From: Candidatus Carbonibacillus altaicus
GTDB taxonomy: Bacteria > Bacillota > Bacilli > Thermicanales > DSM-22653
Length of the DNA: 47,826 nt
Assembly: GCA_003050645.1 (NCBI GenBank)
Contig: PEBX01000017.1
Coordinates: 1 to 47,826, forward strand
Direction of reading: 5' to 3'
Position numbers and translations under genes: made by a program. Below, one piece after another: positions 1 to 9,131 of the stretch. Every line of letters begins with the position of its first letter. Positions within the stretch are counted from its first letter, which is position 1. Under the pieces are notes generated by a model. The model had not been told where the DNA came from. It made no database searches and saw only the letters and a program-made list of their open reading frames with translations.

Positions 1-23
1 TACCTTAAAGCCTGCTAGGAAAC

Positions 24-226
24 TTGCAGGTATCCGTATACTTCAGGAGGCCTAAAGGCAAAAGGATACGGATGGGCAAGTGGCACCGCCCGGTGTCATC
101 CGTCGGTCACTACGCTACAAACGAAGGCAGCGGCCACGCCGCATGTGCTTTCCGTAGCGCGTATCCACGGGTAGCACGAAGAAGCTACACGGCTTTAGCC
201 GTTGTGGAGTGTCACATAAGACGCGA
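24..226 (+). mobile_element. Possible IS200/IS605-type right end (TnpB guide-RNA-like), remnant
   Basis: This stretch has no convincing coding sequence but several stems. TATCCGTAT near 32-40 can pair with ATACGGAT near 66-73. The segment 183-207 folds as a stem capped by CTTTAG-like bases and is followed by GTGTCACA. A GC stem with a TTTAG loop followed by GTGTCAC is typical of the 3' ends of TnpB-bearing IS200/IS605 elements, where the end doubles as the guide-RNA scaffold. No tnpB is present, so this is at best a terminal remnant. The boundary near 226 coincides with the start of LuxR-like coding sequence. Confidence 0.35.
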
Positions 227-228
227 CG

Positions 229-330
229 GTTCATCATCTGAAAAAAACCTATGTCACACGAATCTCGGATAAGCTGGGCGTTAAACTAAGTGTACAGTCG
301 ATGCGGGTATTTTTTCGATCGTTTAGTTTA
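229..330 (+). pseudogene. LuxR-type HTH C-terminal remnant
   Basis: One frame reads KTYVTRISDKLGVKLSVQSM, which matches the recognition-helix region of the LuxR-family protein at 6400-6500 (RTYFSRITDKLGVESGVQSI). Everything upstream of the HTH is missing and the preceding sequence looks like an IS200/IS605 end. This is the truncated C-terminus of a paralogue of the gene at 5619-6551. Confidence 0.6.
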
Positions 331-344
331 ACAATTCAATCGTA

Positions 345-425
345 CAGACGATAGACAGATACGAAGGTGAAGTGATATGATGCGAATAGAGACGGAACTG
401 TTCGCCCAAAGGCTGATGAAAAATA
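345..425 (+). repeat. Diverged copy of the sequence downstream of the LuxR-like gene
   Basis: The segment contains GATACGAAGGTGAAGTGATA and nearby blocks that match 6640-6722 (GATACGATGGTGAAGTGATA) with scattered differences. Similarity therefore extends past the coding remnant, and the two places are paralogous copies of a gene plus its 3' flank. Confidence 0.6.
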
Positions 426-531
426 TATTAAATTAAGAAGTTGTTTTTAGTGGAGCAGTACCGTTGGGCACCTGGAACTTACCGGCGGCTTGCACGGACG
501 CCGTCTGAGTGGCGGGAAGGGAGGAACGTCC

Positions 532-1545
532 TTGATCCAACTAGGGGTCCTGGATCAGGTGTATGTGAGTGAGGGGCGAACCGCCCATGATGCGCTGAAG
601 GAATCGACCCGGCTGGCGCAAGTGGTGGAGGCTCTTGGTTATTTCCGTTTTTGGGTGTCGGAGCATCATGGCATGCGCGCCATCGCCTTTTCCAGTCCGG
701 AGGTGCTGATCGCCCATTTGGCGGCTGCCACGACCCGGATTCGTGTTGGTTCTGGCGGCATCATGCTGCCGCATTACAGCGCCTACAAGGTGGCAGAGAA
801 TTTCCGCTTGCTGGAAGCACTCCATCCCGGCCGCATCGACCTCGGACTGGGACGTGCGCCGGGCGGCATGCCATTATCAACGCGAGCACTCCAGGAGGAC
901 AAATATGTCGATATTAACAAATACCCACAGCAGGTGCTTGATCTGATCGGTTATTTGTATGATGCGATGCCTGAAGGCCATCCGTTCGAAAAGCTTCTGG
1001 CCGCTCCGGACATCCCAACAGCGCCCGAGATTTGGCTGCTCGGGTCCAGCGGTGAGAGTGCGAGATTTGCAGCCATATTAGGTACTCCGTACGCGTTCGC
1101 GGAGTTTTTTGGCACGCCGGGCGGTGTGGAAGCAATTCGGTACTATCGCGAGCATTTCCAGCCGAATCCGGTCCTGGAAAGCGAGCCCCGCGCGATGATC
1201 GCGACGATTGCGATCTGCGCCGAGACGGAGGAAGAAGCGGACCGCTTGGCAAAAAGCAGTGATTTGTTGTTTCTCGGGATTCGAACCGGCAGGGAGTTGC
1301 CATACCTGCCTTCCGTGAAGACAGTGACCGATTATCCGTATACAGAAGACGATTTATATCATATTCGGCAAATTCGCCAGCGCAGGGTGATCGGCACGCC
1401 GGAACGTGTCAAGGAACAGTTGCTTCAGTTGGCCAAGGAATATAACGTAGACGAGATTCTCATCAACAGCCCGATTCATGACGAGCAAGCGCGTATTCGC
1501 TCGTACGAGCTGATCGCGGACGCGTTCGGGATGAAAGGGGAATAG
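532..1545 (+). CDS. LLM-class flavin-dependent oxidoreductase (luciferase-like monooxygenase)
   Basis: The 337-residue product belongs to the bacterial luciferase-like superfamily, (beta/alpha)8-barrel enzymes using reduced FMN/F420. It starts LGVLDQ and has FWVSEHHG near residues 42-50, RIRVGSGGIMLPHY near 80, RIDLGLGRAPG near 105, and WLLGSSGESA in the second half. These are typical of the MsnO8-like/YwcH-like branch of this family. The substrate cannot be read from sequence. I chose the TTG at 532 because AAGGGAGG lies at 517-524 with 7-bp spacing; an upstream in-frame TTG at 490 has no such site. The length is normal and there is no defect. It is the only intact metabolic gene in the first 7 kb and has no operon partner. 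Confidence 0.9.
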   Translation: MIQLGVLDQVYVSEGRTAHDALKESTRLAQVVEALGYFRFWVSEHHGMRAIAFSSPEVLIAHLAAATTRIRVGSGGIMLPHYSAYKVAENFRLLEALHPGRIDLGLGRAPGGMPLSTRALQEDKYVDINKYPQQVLDLIGYLYDAMPEGHPFEKLLAAPDIPTAPEIWLLGSSGESARFAAILGTPYAFAEFFGTPGGVEAIRYYREHFQPNPVLESEPRAMIATIAICAETEEEADRLAKSSDLLFLGIRTGRELPYLPSVKTVTDYPYTEDDLYHIRQIRQRRVIGTPERVKEQLLQLAKEYNVDEILINSPIHDEQARIRSYELIADAFGMKGE

Positions 1546-1911
1546 GTCGGAAGCGATAGAGCTGTGTATCATCTAGAGCACCTGCCCGTTTCAGGTAGAG
1601 CGGAAGTAAGCTCCGAGCGATGGACCGAATGATGGTAAGGATTGTAAGTTATGCAAAAGCTTCTATAATGAAAATTGGACTCGCCCATTCTGTTATACTA
1701 AATCTTGAGTGTGTTCGTCTGAAAGCCGGTGGGCAACCGTGAGATTATCGAGCAAATCGTTTACGAGACCAGGCCTTCAAACCTTAGAACAAGAATGGTA
1801 TGTGATGACGGGCCATACATATCGAGTCACGGCCACCGTTATCATTAAGGACGGCAGCACAATTTTAGAAAGGGCATCCATCATCTCATCGTAAGTTACA
1901 TATTGAATTGA
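1546..1911. other. Gene-poor stretch with a short unrecognised ORF
   Basis: No recognisable gene is present. A 61-codon frame at 1709-1894 (+) has no family signature and no strong ribosome-binding site. A TTATAC-type -10 box near 1694 might be a promoter. The stretch ends where transposase remnants begin. Confidence 0.4.
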
Positions 1912-2052
1912 AATATCAGTACTCAGAAGGTACTGATTGTGGATGATTCGCTCTATTCCTGTGCACGCAGCAAGGCGGTCGAGTTACTGGCCAAAGTCCA
2001 TGATCACACCACCGGCAAGTTTGTTCGGGGTTTTCGCATGCTTATCATATAA
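1912..2052 (+). pseudogene. IS4-type transposase fragment
   Basis: The frame reads KVLIVDDSLYSCARSKAVEL then LLAKVHDHTTGKFVRGFRML and stops. This is the VDDS-x-x-x-x-x-RSK-x-VELLA block around the first catalytic aspartate of Bacillota IS4-type DDE transposases. Only about 46 codons survive. The fragment is bounded upstream by an in-frame TGA at 1909 and runs into a different transposase downstream. Confidence 0.7.
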
Positions 2053-2357
2053 TACATTTGATAAGGAACAAACGAAGGCATGGAAGAATCGAATCGGTCG
2101 TCTGGAGCATATGACGTATGACGAAGAACTTAATGAGTGGATATGCGCGAACAACAACCGCCTGACCTTTCGATATGAAAAGAAACAAAAGTCGGATAAT
2201 GGATACGAATCGATCAAACGCGTGTATCTTTGTGCGGATTGCCATGGTTGTTCGTTTCAGGCCTCTTGCGCAAAGGGAAAGGAAAGCAAACGCATTACGG
2301 TTTCAATGGAAAATCAAAAACAGCGCAAAGACGTACAAGAACGACTAGCAACGGAAG
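2053..2357 (+). pseudogene. IS1182-like transposase C-terminal fragment
   Basis: The frame encodes a lysine-rich segment with NRLTFRYEK followed by CADCHGCSFQASCAKGK. This resembles the cysteine-containing insertion between catalytic blocks of IS1182-family transposases. The N-terminus and the catalytic domain are absent. The reading frame runs straight from the IS4 fragment and out into histidine-kinase sequence, so the long open frame 1937-2413 is a chimera of three unrelated pieces. Confidence 0.65.
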
Positions 2358-2968
2358 GAGGAAGCCTACCGGCAAGCCGGGGAGATCGCCTTAAGCAACA
2401 AGGACGGCCGTAATGCGATCACCTTGAAGGGCAGGCAGTGGCGATACCATATTTCCCCGATCTGCATTCAGGTCGTTCGGGAAGACGGCATCCCGGTTGT
2501 CGTCGCGGAAAACAAGTACAGCATTACGTTTCTGAACGTCACGGAATCCAACCGTACGCTCGTTCAACTGCTCACCACGCTGCTTCTCGTCGGATTCGCC
2601 ACGCTGATCGTCATCTTTGCCGTCAGTCTCTACTTCGCCAACCGGGCGATCAAGCCGATCCGCGAAGCGTGGGAAAAGCAGAAGCAATTCGTGGCTGACG
2701 CCTCCCACGAGCTGAAAATGGCGCTTTCGATCATCCGTGCGAATTACGGCTCTAATGGCCAATCGTGAGGATAAGATCCAAAACCAGATGAAATGGCTCG
2801 ACTATATTCGGATCGGAACGGACCGGATGGCGAAGCTCGTAAACGATCTGCTGACCCTGGCAAGAACTGAGGATGCGCATACGCCCTTGCGCAAAGTGCC
2901 GTTCTCGATCAGCAAGGAAATCGACGACGTGATCTGTTCCATTCCTTGCACTTCCTCAAACTCAAAAT
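2358..2968 (+). pseudogene. Sensor histidine kinase, internal fragment
   Basis: Reading frame 3 from about 2361 gives EAYRQAGEIALSNKDGRNAI, an extracytoplasmic piece, then a membrane span (LLTTLLLVGFATLIVIFAVSL), then a HAMP-like stretch and the phosphoacceptor H-box KQFVADASHELK around 2685-2720. A frameshift at about 2740 moves the rest into frame 1 (QMKWLDYIRIGTDRMAKLVN, then DLLTLARTED), which is the second DHp helix. The ATP-binding domain is missing. Coding similarity ends around 2945, next to the toxin gene on the other strand. It is non-functional. The HAMP-HisKA order suggests an OmpR-partner kinase. Confidence 0.8.
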
Positions 2969-3286
2969 CTACTGCACCAGCCAACGATAATCCTGTCTGC
3001 AATCAACAATATAATCAACGTACACTATCTGATCTTTGATCTGATATAAAACCAAATACCATTTCTCAACGAACATCTTGTGATATTTATTCGGTGGGAT
3101 AAATTCTGCCTCCAGAAATGGAAAACGCTCTGGCATTTGGTGCAGGGAACGGATAGCATCCATCAGGTCGTTTTTTACCTTGCGGGCGGCGGTGGGACTT
3201 TTCTGCGCCAGAAAACGAACATGGCCCGTCAGCATCTGACGGGCACGGTCAGAAACAATCACCCTATATTGAGGTTTCTTTTCCAT
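2969..3286 (-). CDS. RelE/ParE-family toxin
   Basis: A 105-residue basic protein beginning MEKKPQYRVIVSDRARQML. The alternation of R-V-I-V-S near the N-terminus, a long helical hairpin, and the C-terminal strands KWYLVLYQIKDQIVYVDYIV match the RelE/ParE toxin fold (ribosome-dependent mRNA interferase or gyrase poison). I chose the internal ATG at 3286: it follows GAGG, overlaps the antitoxin end by 23 bp, and gives the usual length. It is translationally coupled to the upstream antitoxin. Which toxin class it belongs to cannot be decided from sequence. Confidence 0.8.
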   Translation of the reverse strand: MEKKPQYRVIVSDRARQMLTGHVRFLAQKSPTAARKVKNDLMDAIRSLHQMPERFPFLEAEFIPPNKYHKMFVEKWYLVLYQIKDQIVYVDYIVDCRQDYRWLVQ

Positions 3287-3554
3287 GCTCGACCTCATCA
3301 ATGATGCTTTCCAGATCGCTGTCCAGTTCGTCCGGCGTAACTCCGGCACGTCCTGCCAATCGATCTTCCTCGACGGCTAATAGCTCTTCCCGCAATTTCA
3401 GCATTTTTTCACGGCGGGTAAACGCCTCTATATCCATGACGACAAGATCTCCTTCACCGTTTTTGGTAAGAAAAACAGGTTCTCCGGTAGATTTGCACAA
3501 AGCCGCAATTTCATTGTAATTCTGTCGGATGCTTGCAGACGGTTTAATCTGCAT
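3264..3554 (-). CDS. Phd/YefM-family antitoxin
   Basis: A 96-residue acidic protein beginning MQIKPSASIRQNYNEIAALC, followed by GEPVFLTKNGEGDLVVMDIE. This is the N-terminal DNA-binding domain of Phd/YefM antitoxins. The acidic C-terminal tail (DELDSDLESIIDEVE) would wrap the toxin. The ATG at 3554 has AAGGAG with 8-bp spacing, which is better than the longer frame from 3620. It is expected to repress its own promoter together with the toxin. The pair sits beside the broken histidine kinase. Confidence 0.85.
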   Translation of the reverse strand: MQIKPSASIRQNYNEIAALCKSTGEPVFLTKNGEGDLVVMDIEAFTRREKMLKLREELLAVEEDRLAGRAGVTPDELDSDLESIIDEVEHGKETSI

Positions 3555-3776
3555 GGTATCAGCTCCTTGTAGCAACATTATAACCATATTATACTTCTTT
3601 AATGCTATGATATCAATCAATACTTCTTAAAGAGCTGGTTCATTGTAAAATTAAATGCAACAAAATAAATATACAAAAGCCACGGTAATTCCGTTGTGAT
3701 GAAGTCGACACAAACCCATACATAACAGGCGGAGATCAAGTCCAAAATTGTGTGTAAATTCCCCTCGGTTAGAATA

Positions 3777-3824
3777 CCCCCTTCCGTCCCCCGGAAGGGG
3801 GCAGGGAGCACGCACCCTGCCCCC
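3777..3824. repeat. Two nested G/C-run hairpins
   Basis: CCCCCTTCC (3777-3785) pairs with GGAAGGGGG (3793-3801), and GGGGGCAGGG (3797-3806) pairs with CCCTGCCCCC (3815-3824). The two stems share the central G run, so they are mutually exclusive. The surrounding 3555-3837 contains no convincing gene. Being next to IS256 remnant sequence, this could be an IS- or intron-derived structure. Confidence 0.55.
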
Positions 3825-3837
3825 CGTCACTCGCCGT

Positions 3838-4505
3838 GCGGTGCTTTCGTTTCGTACATTTCAATCGTCTGGTTTAAGAGCAACCGTGCTGTATCCATAT
3901 CCGGGGCGTCCAACATGGCCCGAACCTGGCTGTACATCTCGTCTTGCAGTGCTTTCGGCGTGGCATCCAGAATATCGCGCATGAAGAGCGTTTTGCACCG
4001 CTGTCAAATGACTCCTTGGCATGGCTAGCGAATGGCTTGAACTAATCCATCATGGTCATCAGACACCACGAGATCAATGCCTCGCAACCCGCGGTTTTTG
4101 AGCCAACCAAAAAACTCACTCCAACTGCCTTCTGACTCACTGTCACCAAGCATCACACCCAATACCTCCCGGTAGCCATCGGTGTTGACACCTATGCCAA
4201 TGAGAGCACCTCGTGTCCGCACCCGACCGTCTTCGCGCACCTTGAGTATCAAGGCATCAACGATGACAAAGGGAAACGAAGTGTCATGAAGCGGACGGTT
4301 GTTCCATGCCGTTACGACAGGACAGGATCGAGCTGTTTGCACAGTTCTGACATCGTGGATTTCGAAAACTCCGTGCCACACAACTCCTCGGTGATCTGGG
4401 CCACCTTACGGGTCGACAGCCGCTTACTACCATCTCCATCAAGGCGAGCACCAAAGCCCGTTCGCTGCGTTGGTAGCGGGCAAACAACTCTGTCGAGAAC
4501 TTCCT
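3838..4505 (-). pseudogene. IS256-family transposase fragment
   Basis: On the minus strand the frames read FVIVDALILKVREDGRVRTR (first catalytic Asp), GYREVLGVMLGDSESEGSW, LVVSDDHDGLVQAI (second Asp), then C-KTLFMRDILDATPKALQDE in a shifted frame. This is the Mutator/IS256 catalytic core. Both ends are missing and there are frameshifts near 4020 and 4290. It is closely related to the plus-strand remnant at 19618-20495. Confidence 0.8.
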
Positions 4506-4601
4506 AATTGTACCACTGAAAGTGAGATGATCTTGGCTTTATGTTTTGATCCGTAATCTGTAAAACCTCCTAGCTTTTCTTCCTTTTCCCTCGCCGATTC
4601 T

Positions 4602-4684
4602 CCCTTGCTCGCCTGCCCCTGTCAAGGGTTTTAGATCGCTTCGCGACGGCAATGCCGCCCATGACAGGGGCAGACGAGCAAGGG
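4602..4684. repeat. Long hairpin at the 3' side of an ISLre2 remnant
   Basis: The arm at 4602-4624 pairs with 4662-4684 over 23 bp with one mismatch. The loop carries ATCGCTTCGCGACGGC, which on the minus strand nearly matches the loop of the hairpin downstream of the intact ISLre2 (17650-17685). The structure belongs to the element, since it occurs in both copies at the same distance from the transposase end. Confidence 0.7.
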
Positions 4685-4765
4685 CTTCTGCGAATAGGGA
4701 AAAGAGACACCACCTCTTTGCACGTGAGGCTGTGCCGCCTTCGATGCTGGATGCTTTCATCGCCC

Positions 4766-5523
4766 TTATATCCCTTTAAGCCCTCTTACGGCTTGGTGCA
4801 TGGGGTGCGTTCGCGATGTATTCGCTAGATATGGGAGTACGCCTTGAACCACGCCTTTCCCCACGTCTTTGATCTTTTGAACGGTTCTCGTAATCCGTTC
4901 TTTGGCATGCGCTTTTCGGTCCTGTTCGATCTGTTTGATGTCATCGATCCTTGTACCCCTTTCTCCTGGAATTCGCCCCGTGGTCTTAAGGGAGATGAGA
5001 ACTTGGATCATGGACTCAACACCTGGGATACGTGAGCTGTATCCTCCGCTTTTGATCCTCCGCGCGAATAACCGCATGGTCGCTTCTGATCCGCCCATGG
5101 GTTGGTAGGTAGATGTCTCTTTACCTAGGGCTTTGAGTAGGTTACGGTAGTCTCGATGGTATTTCGCGTTGTTTTGGATGTAGGTCACAAAACGTTCCCA
5201 TTTTTGTTTGGCTCTTCGGTCGGTGTACTCGACGGTTAGATGCTCTACGATTTGGATGATCTTTTCTCCGTCATAGGCTAAAAAGGCTTCCCAAACCATT
5301 TTTCTAGAAAATTAGCTGCTTTACGATAGGATGTTCCTTCCGCCGCGAGGCGTATCGCCCATTCTTCCAGGTAGGGACTCATCGGTTTTCTCTTTTCCAT
5401 GAAAAATCATTCATGAGGATCTCTTCTCCTTTCATTGGGGTTTGGTCACTTTTCAATGATACTAGGAAAGAAATCCTCTTTCTATATTTTTTGGGATTTT
5501 GCCCACAAACATTTTACTCACAT
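4766..5523 (-). pseudogene. ISLre2-family transposase with two internal deletions
   Basis: From 5523 leftwards the minus strand carries the element's left end (ATGTGAGTAAAAT), the same leader as at 16033-16142, a few codons from the start, then MSPYLEEWAIRLAAEGTSYR and KAANFLE. It then jumps to WEAFLAYDGEKIIQIVEHL and continues to the normal C-terminus (HPMHQAVRGLKGI). Compared with the intact copy at 16143-17552, about 100 N-terminal residues and about 170 central residues, with much of the catalytic core, have been removed. It is non-functional. Confidence 0.8.
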
Positions 5524-5618
5524 GATCTTATTGGTAATATTTTATTAAAACATCTAGTTAAAATGATCCAGAAGATATCGCGTAGAAATGAAAACATAAA
5601 GCATGACAGGGAGGAGGA

Positions 5619-6551
5619 GTGACGCCGACCATGGATCGTCAAAATTCCGGGGAGACGTCTACTTTTCTGGCGACGCGTGAGGAGATTGCCTAAATACATG
5701 ACGGTCTTCTAAGGCAGCATGTTCATCCTTCCTGTGGTCAAAAACGCGGTCGTTCGACCAAGCCACCTGCGACGGTGTCGGGTCATCTTTTATCGTTTAT
5801 CAGTCGCCTGCGCAGTTGCTATCTTCGATATGCTGAGGCGGGCATGTTTTTACCGGATTTTCAGTGGGGATCTCTCAAAAAGAAGCGTGGCAGTGCGACG
5901 GTTAACCATACGGTTACTTTTGAAAATCCCGATATTCATCCGGGAGATACACTCGATGAGGACACCTACGGTGTGAGTGCCTTTGTACTGGCTCGGGCAT
6001 TCTTAACCATGCGTCTTCTTTCCAGCCCATTTCATACGTGCCCGCAGTTTCAAACGTCCTGGACCGTGGCGGTTCCGTTTGGCTGTCATCGTGAACAACG
6101 TTTACTTGGTGTTGCCGGGCTCATATTTTCTGAACGACGTGACCCTTACGGTTACGGTGGTTGGCTATTTGAAGTAGTGAAGAGAATTGAACGCGAATGT
6201 GAAAATGAAGAAAGGCTTGTAGATACGAAAGCAAATCACAACGTTTTACGGAATGCGCATGGGGAGTCGGCGTCATCGTGGCGCATGGTTCGTCCGATGC
6301 TGGCCGTCCGCCTTCCGTATGGTGTCATCGAGCAGTTAACCGAACGCGAGAGAGATGTGTTAGCGCTATGGGTTGCAGGGATGAATAGCGTGGAGATTGC
6401 TGAGATACTTTATGTAAGTTCTTCGACGATCAGAACGTATTTTTCGCGGATCACAGATAAGCTGGGCGTTGAGTCAGGCGTACAGTCCATTCGGGCATTT
6501 GTTGAGACCGAGCTAGCCAGGGAAAATCAACACGAAAACGAAAACGTTTGA
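5619..6551 (+). pseudogene. LuxR-family transcriptional regulator with a premature stop
   Basis: One frame runs from GTG 5619/ATG 5631 (after GGGAGGAGG) to 6551 and is broken only by a TAA at 5691-5693 in FLATREEIA*IHDGLLRQHV, consistent with a CAA-to-TAA change. The C-terminus has a clear LuxR HTH: LTERERDVLALWVAGMNSVE then IAEILYVSSSTIRTYFSRI. The N-terminal two thirds look like a GAF/PAS-like sensor region, which I do not recognise. Translation could restart at GTG 5775, leaving 258 residues with an intact HTH, so residual activity is possible. ISLre2 remnant sequence lies about 100 bp upstream. Confidence 0.75.
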
Positions 6552-6581
6552 GTGCACACTTTGCTCAAAAATGTCTTTATT

Positions 6582-6607
6582 CTTTGTCGTCAGTGGTGAC
6601 GACAAAG
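6582..6607 (+). terminator. Hairpin downstream of the LuxR-like gene
   Basis: CTTTGTCGTC and GACGACAAAG form a perfect 10-bp stem with a 6-nt loop, 30 bp after the stop codon. There is no T tract after it, so it may be a weak terminator or an mRNA-stabilising stem. Confidence 0.5.
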
Positions 6608-7015
6608 ATCCTATATCGTGTTAAAAAATCAACACTAGTGACGACAGACGGATACGATGGTGAAGTGATATGATACGAACAGAAACGGAATGGCTTAGAG
6701 GAGGACATATGAAAAATATATGCAGCGTAAAGTCTTCCGTGTATCTTGAATAGGAAGGGAGGGGTCGATAATAGAACCCTGCTCGGTTACATGATGAATG
6801 ACTTGTCGAAGCAAGAAAGTAGTGAAGTACCGTCGTAGTAGCGAGTGTTTTACGTATATTCGAGCTATTTGTGTTTGTTCCTGTAGCGAAGGCCTGCCTT
6901 CATGATGGTGCCATGTACATTTCACACATCTAAGGTTTTCCGGGCTGGCAAGTTTGGCTTCTATGCAGATTGACATATACTATTTAATGTTGATAAAATT
7001 AAGGAGGAATAGATC
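6608..7015. other. Gene-free stretch with a paralogous segment
   Basis: No convincing gene. Positions 6640-6722 match 345-425. A GGAGGACATATG at 6700-6711 opens only a very short frame. AAGGAGG at 7002-7008 is the ribosome-binding site of the next gene. The composition becomes AT-rich towards 7000. Confidence 0.5.
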
Positions 7016-8390
7016 ATGAAAAAACATAAAAAAATAATATATTTGATTTTTATTATCTCATTTTTCTATACTTTTCTCTCTGCTACAACATTTTCTCAAA
7101 TCCATGCAACTGAAAGTATAGAAAATGTCTATCCAAATGATAACGATACTAATAGTAATATGTTGAAAGACGCAAAACTTCTTGATAAAAAAGATGTCAT
7201 GAAAGTCATAGATACGAATATTCAAAACTATTTACGAACTGATATTCAAACGGAAGGGAAGAATATTATCGCATCTAAGGATTTTGTTCCTTTATACGAT
7301 TTTGAGGACAGTCTTTTTGCCTACATGGTTCCATTACTGGAAAATGGAAAAGAGATCGGATATATCACTGTGGGAGCTATAGAAGACGGGTATGCTACCT
7401 ATGAGATTTTTATAGAGGATGATGTGGTGAACAACATTTTATCAAAAATGAAACAGAAGGAACAAACCTTACAAACAGAGTCACCTATGAGTTCTCAGCT
7501 TGTTTTTTTGCCACCTTTTCAATATATTATTAAGGTGACAGCTGGTAACACTGAAAAGTATTTCGATATTTCCAATCCACTACATCGCGATCAAGATATA
7601 TCTGACATGATCAACAAAAATAAAAATGATCTTCAAAAATATTATCAACGAATCCGTACGACAGAAAATAAAAAACATATTCAAAAAATCATTGAAAACA
7701 CTCAATCGAATGCGGACGGTAGCAATTTTTCCCTTGCGGTTACCGCGGAAGATGTACGATTGCAACGGGAATCATGGGGAAAAAATGGTTTTGTTCCCGT
7801 TATAAAAGAAGAGGGCGGCTATTCATATGGGGGGAGATCAAGGATGGTGGAAGAATATAGATAATGAAAAATTTAATAGGGGGTGTGGGCCTGTTGCGGC
7901 TGCTAATATAACAAGCTATCTCGCGGAAGCAAACCCATCGAAGTACGGAAGACTATATTCCCCTGCCTCGATGTCACAAAATGATTTTTTAAGGCATATG
8001 GATGCCTTATATGATGCAATAAAACCTGGTTTTATTGGAGAAGTATTTGTTATGCATTTTAAAGATGCAGTAGAAAATTATGCTAGAAATAAAAATGTCA
8101 CACTAAGTGGAGTGATAAGTGATGCCGCTTTTACCCTTGACAATACGGCCAATTATATCAAAGATGGATTAAGGGCAAACTCTCCTGTAGCCACCCTAAA
8201 TACGAAAAAGTTTTCCGATTATTATTATGAATGGCATTGGATGACCATCACTAAATATTACAGAGATACCTCAGATAATCGTTGGATCGCTGTTTCCACC
8301 TGGGGAGAACGAAGAGGCATTGATTACAGAGTCCATTTTGATGCGATGAAATGGGGTTGGGTAGAAGGAGGATTGATGTACTTTAAGTAA
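7016..8390 (+). pseudogene. Secreted C39-like cysteine peptidase, frameshifted at a G6 tract
   Basis: The first frame (7016-7864) starts with a signal peptide (KKHKKIIYLIFIISFFYTFL) and a lysine- and asparagine-rich propeptide-like region. The second (7827-8390) carries the catalytic part: RGCGPVAAANITSYLA (nucleophile Cys), EWHWMTITKYY (His) and a distal STWGERR segment, as in papain-like C39_2-type domains. The frames join exactly if the six Gs at 7829-7834 are read as five (SYGGDQGWWKN), giving about 457 residues. It is either an inactivating slip, a phase-variable switch or a sequencing error. AAGGAGG precedes the start, and a terminator follows at 8413. Codon usage is much more AT-rich than the GC-rich operons further on. 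Confidence 0.7.
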
Positions 8391-8412
8391 GTTTACTAAT
8401 TACTTTTCAGGG

Positions 8413-8443
8413 AAAATCGTCCCATCTTTTGCGGACGATTTTT
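8413..8443 (+). terminator. Intrinsic terminator
   Basis: AAAATCGTCC (8413-8422) pairs with GGACGATTTT and is followed by further Ts. It ends the peptidase-like transcription unit. Confidence 0.85.
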
Positions 8444-8462
8444 CTACTAGGAGGCGTTGAGC

Positions 8463-9008
8463 GTGACACGCGTAACCTTGTTATGTATATCTCTAATTCT
8501 TGTCTTTTTTTTAGTCGGTTGTATGACGGAGACACGTGTTTACACTGCACAGATCGCTGAATTCACCAAAAGCATCAAAGCGGACCATCCCAATGTGAAA
8601 AATTTTAAAGTACATTATACTACACCTGGTTTTTCCATCAATTATACGCTCAAAAAGCCGATTTCCCAAAACGAAGCCATGGAATTATTCTATAAAACAA
8701 AAGACCTGTATTTCAGCGATCGTTTTCAAAAAGAAGTGGTAGAGGACATATATTATAAAAAGTATACAATGTACACAGATAACGGTAGATTTCCTCCTCA
8801 TATATATATTGGTATTGTTTTTCCAGGCAATGGTGATGAAAAAAGGACAGTTCATAGTTTCAGTGCCGACGGATGCAGAGCCAACGAAGATGGTCTTGAA
8901 TGTAATACTCAATATCCAATTTGGGCATACGATTATTTGGTTGATGGTAAGTTTGTTAAACATTGTTCGATTGAGGAAAATTCCATAGAATGTAAAGACA
9001 TAGAATGA
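8463..9008 (+). CDS. Small lipoprotein of unknown function
   Basis: A 181-residue protein starting with a hydrophobic stretch (LLCISLILVFFLVGC) that ends in a lipobox cysteine near residue 20, so it should be membrane-anchored outside the cell. Two cysteine pairs in the C-terminal part (DGCRANEDGLECN and HCSIEENSIEC) may form disulfides. No family is recognised. GTG 8463 is chosen because AGGAGG at 8449-8454 is 8 bp away; the TTG at 8457 is too close. It shares AT-rich composition with the peptidase-like gene, but a terminator separates them. Confidence 0.7.
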   Translation: MTRVTLLCISLILVFFLVGCMTETRVYTAQIAEFTKSIKADHPNVKNFKVHYTTPGFSINYTLKKPISQNEAMELFYKTKDLYFSDRFQKEVVEDIYYKKYTMYTDNGRFPPHIYIGIVFPGNGDEKRTVHSFSADGCRANEDGLECNTQYPIWAYDYLVDGKFVKHCSIEENSIECKDIE

Positions 9009-9131
9009 TCAGAGTAAAATGTTCGTAGGCAGTGGGAATGAGCAAATGAATAAAAAATAATTCCCGGATATAGGAAAAGGGCAGGCTCTCGTCAAAGTCC
9101 AGTAACATTTAGATCGGATAAGGTGGGAGGC

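Noticed and set aside
1937-2413. Single 158-codon gene
   Set aside because: The frame joins pieces of an IS4-type transposase (other frame), an IS1182-like fragment and histidine-kinase DNA; it is a chance fusion.
6695-6976. 93-codon frame on the minus strand
   Set aside because: No family resemblance, no ribosome-binding site, and it overlaps the duplicated non-coding segment.
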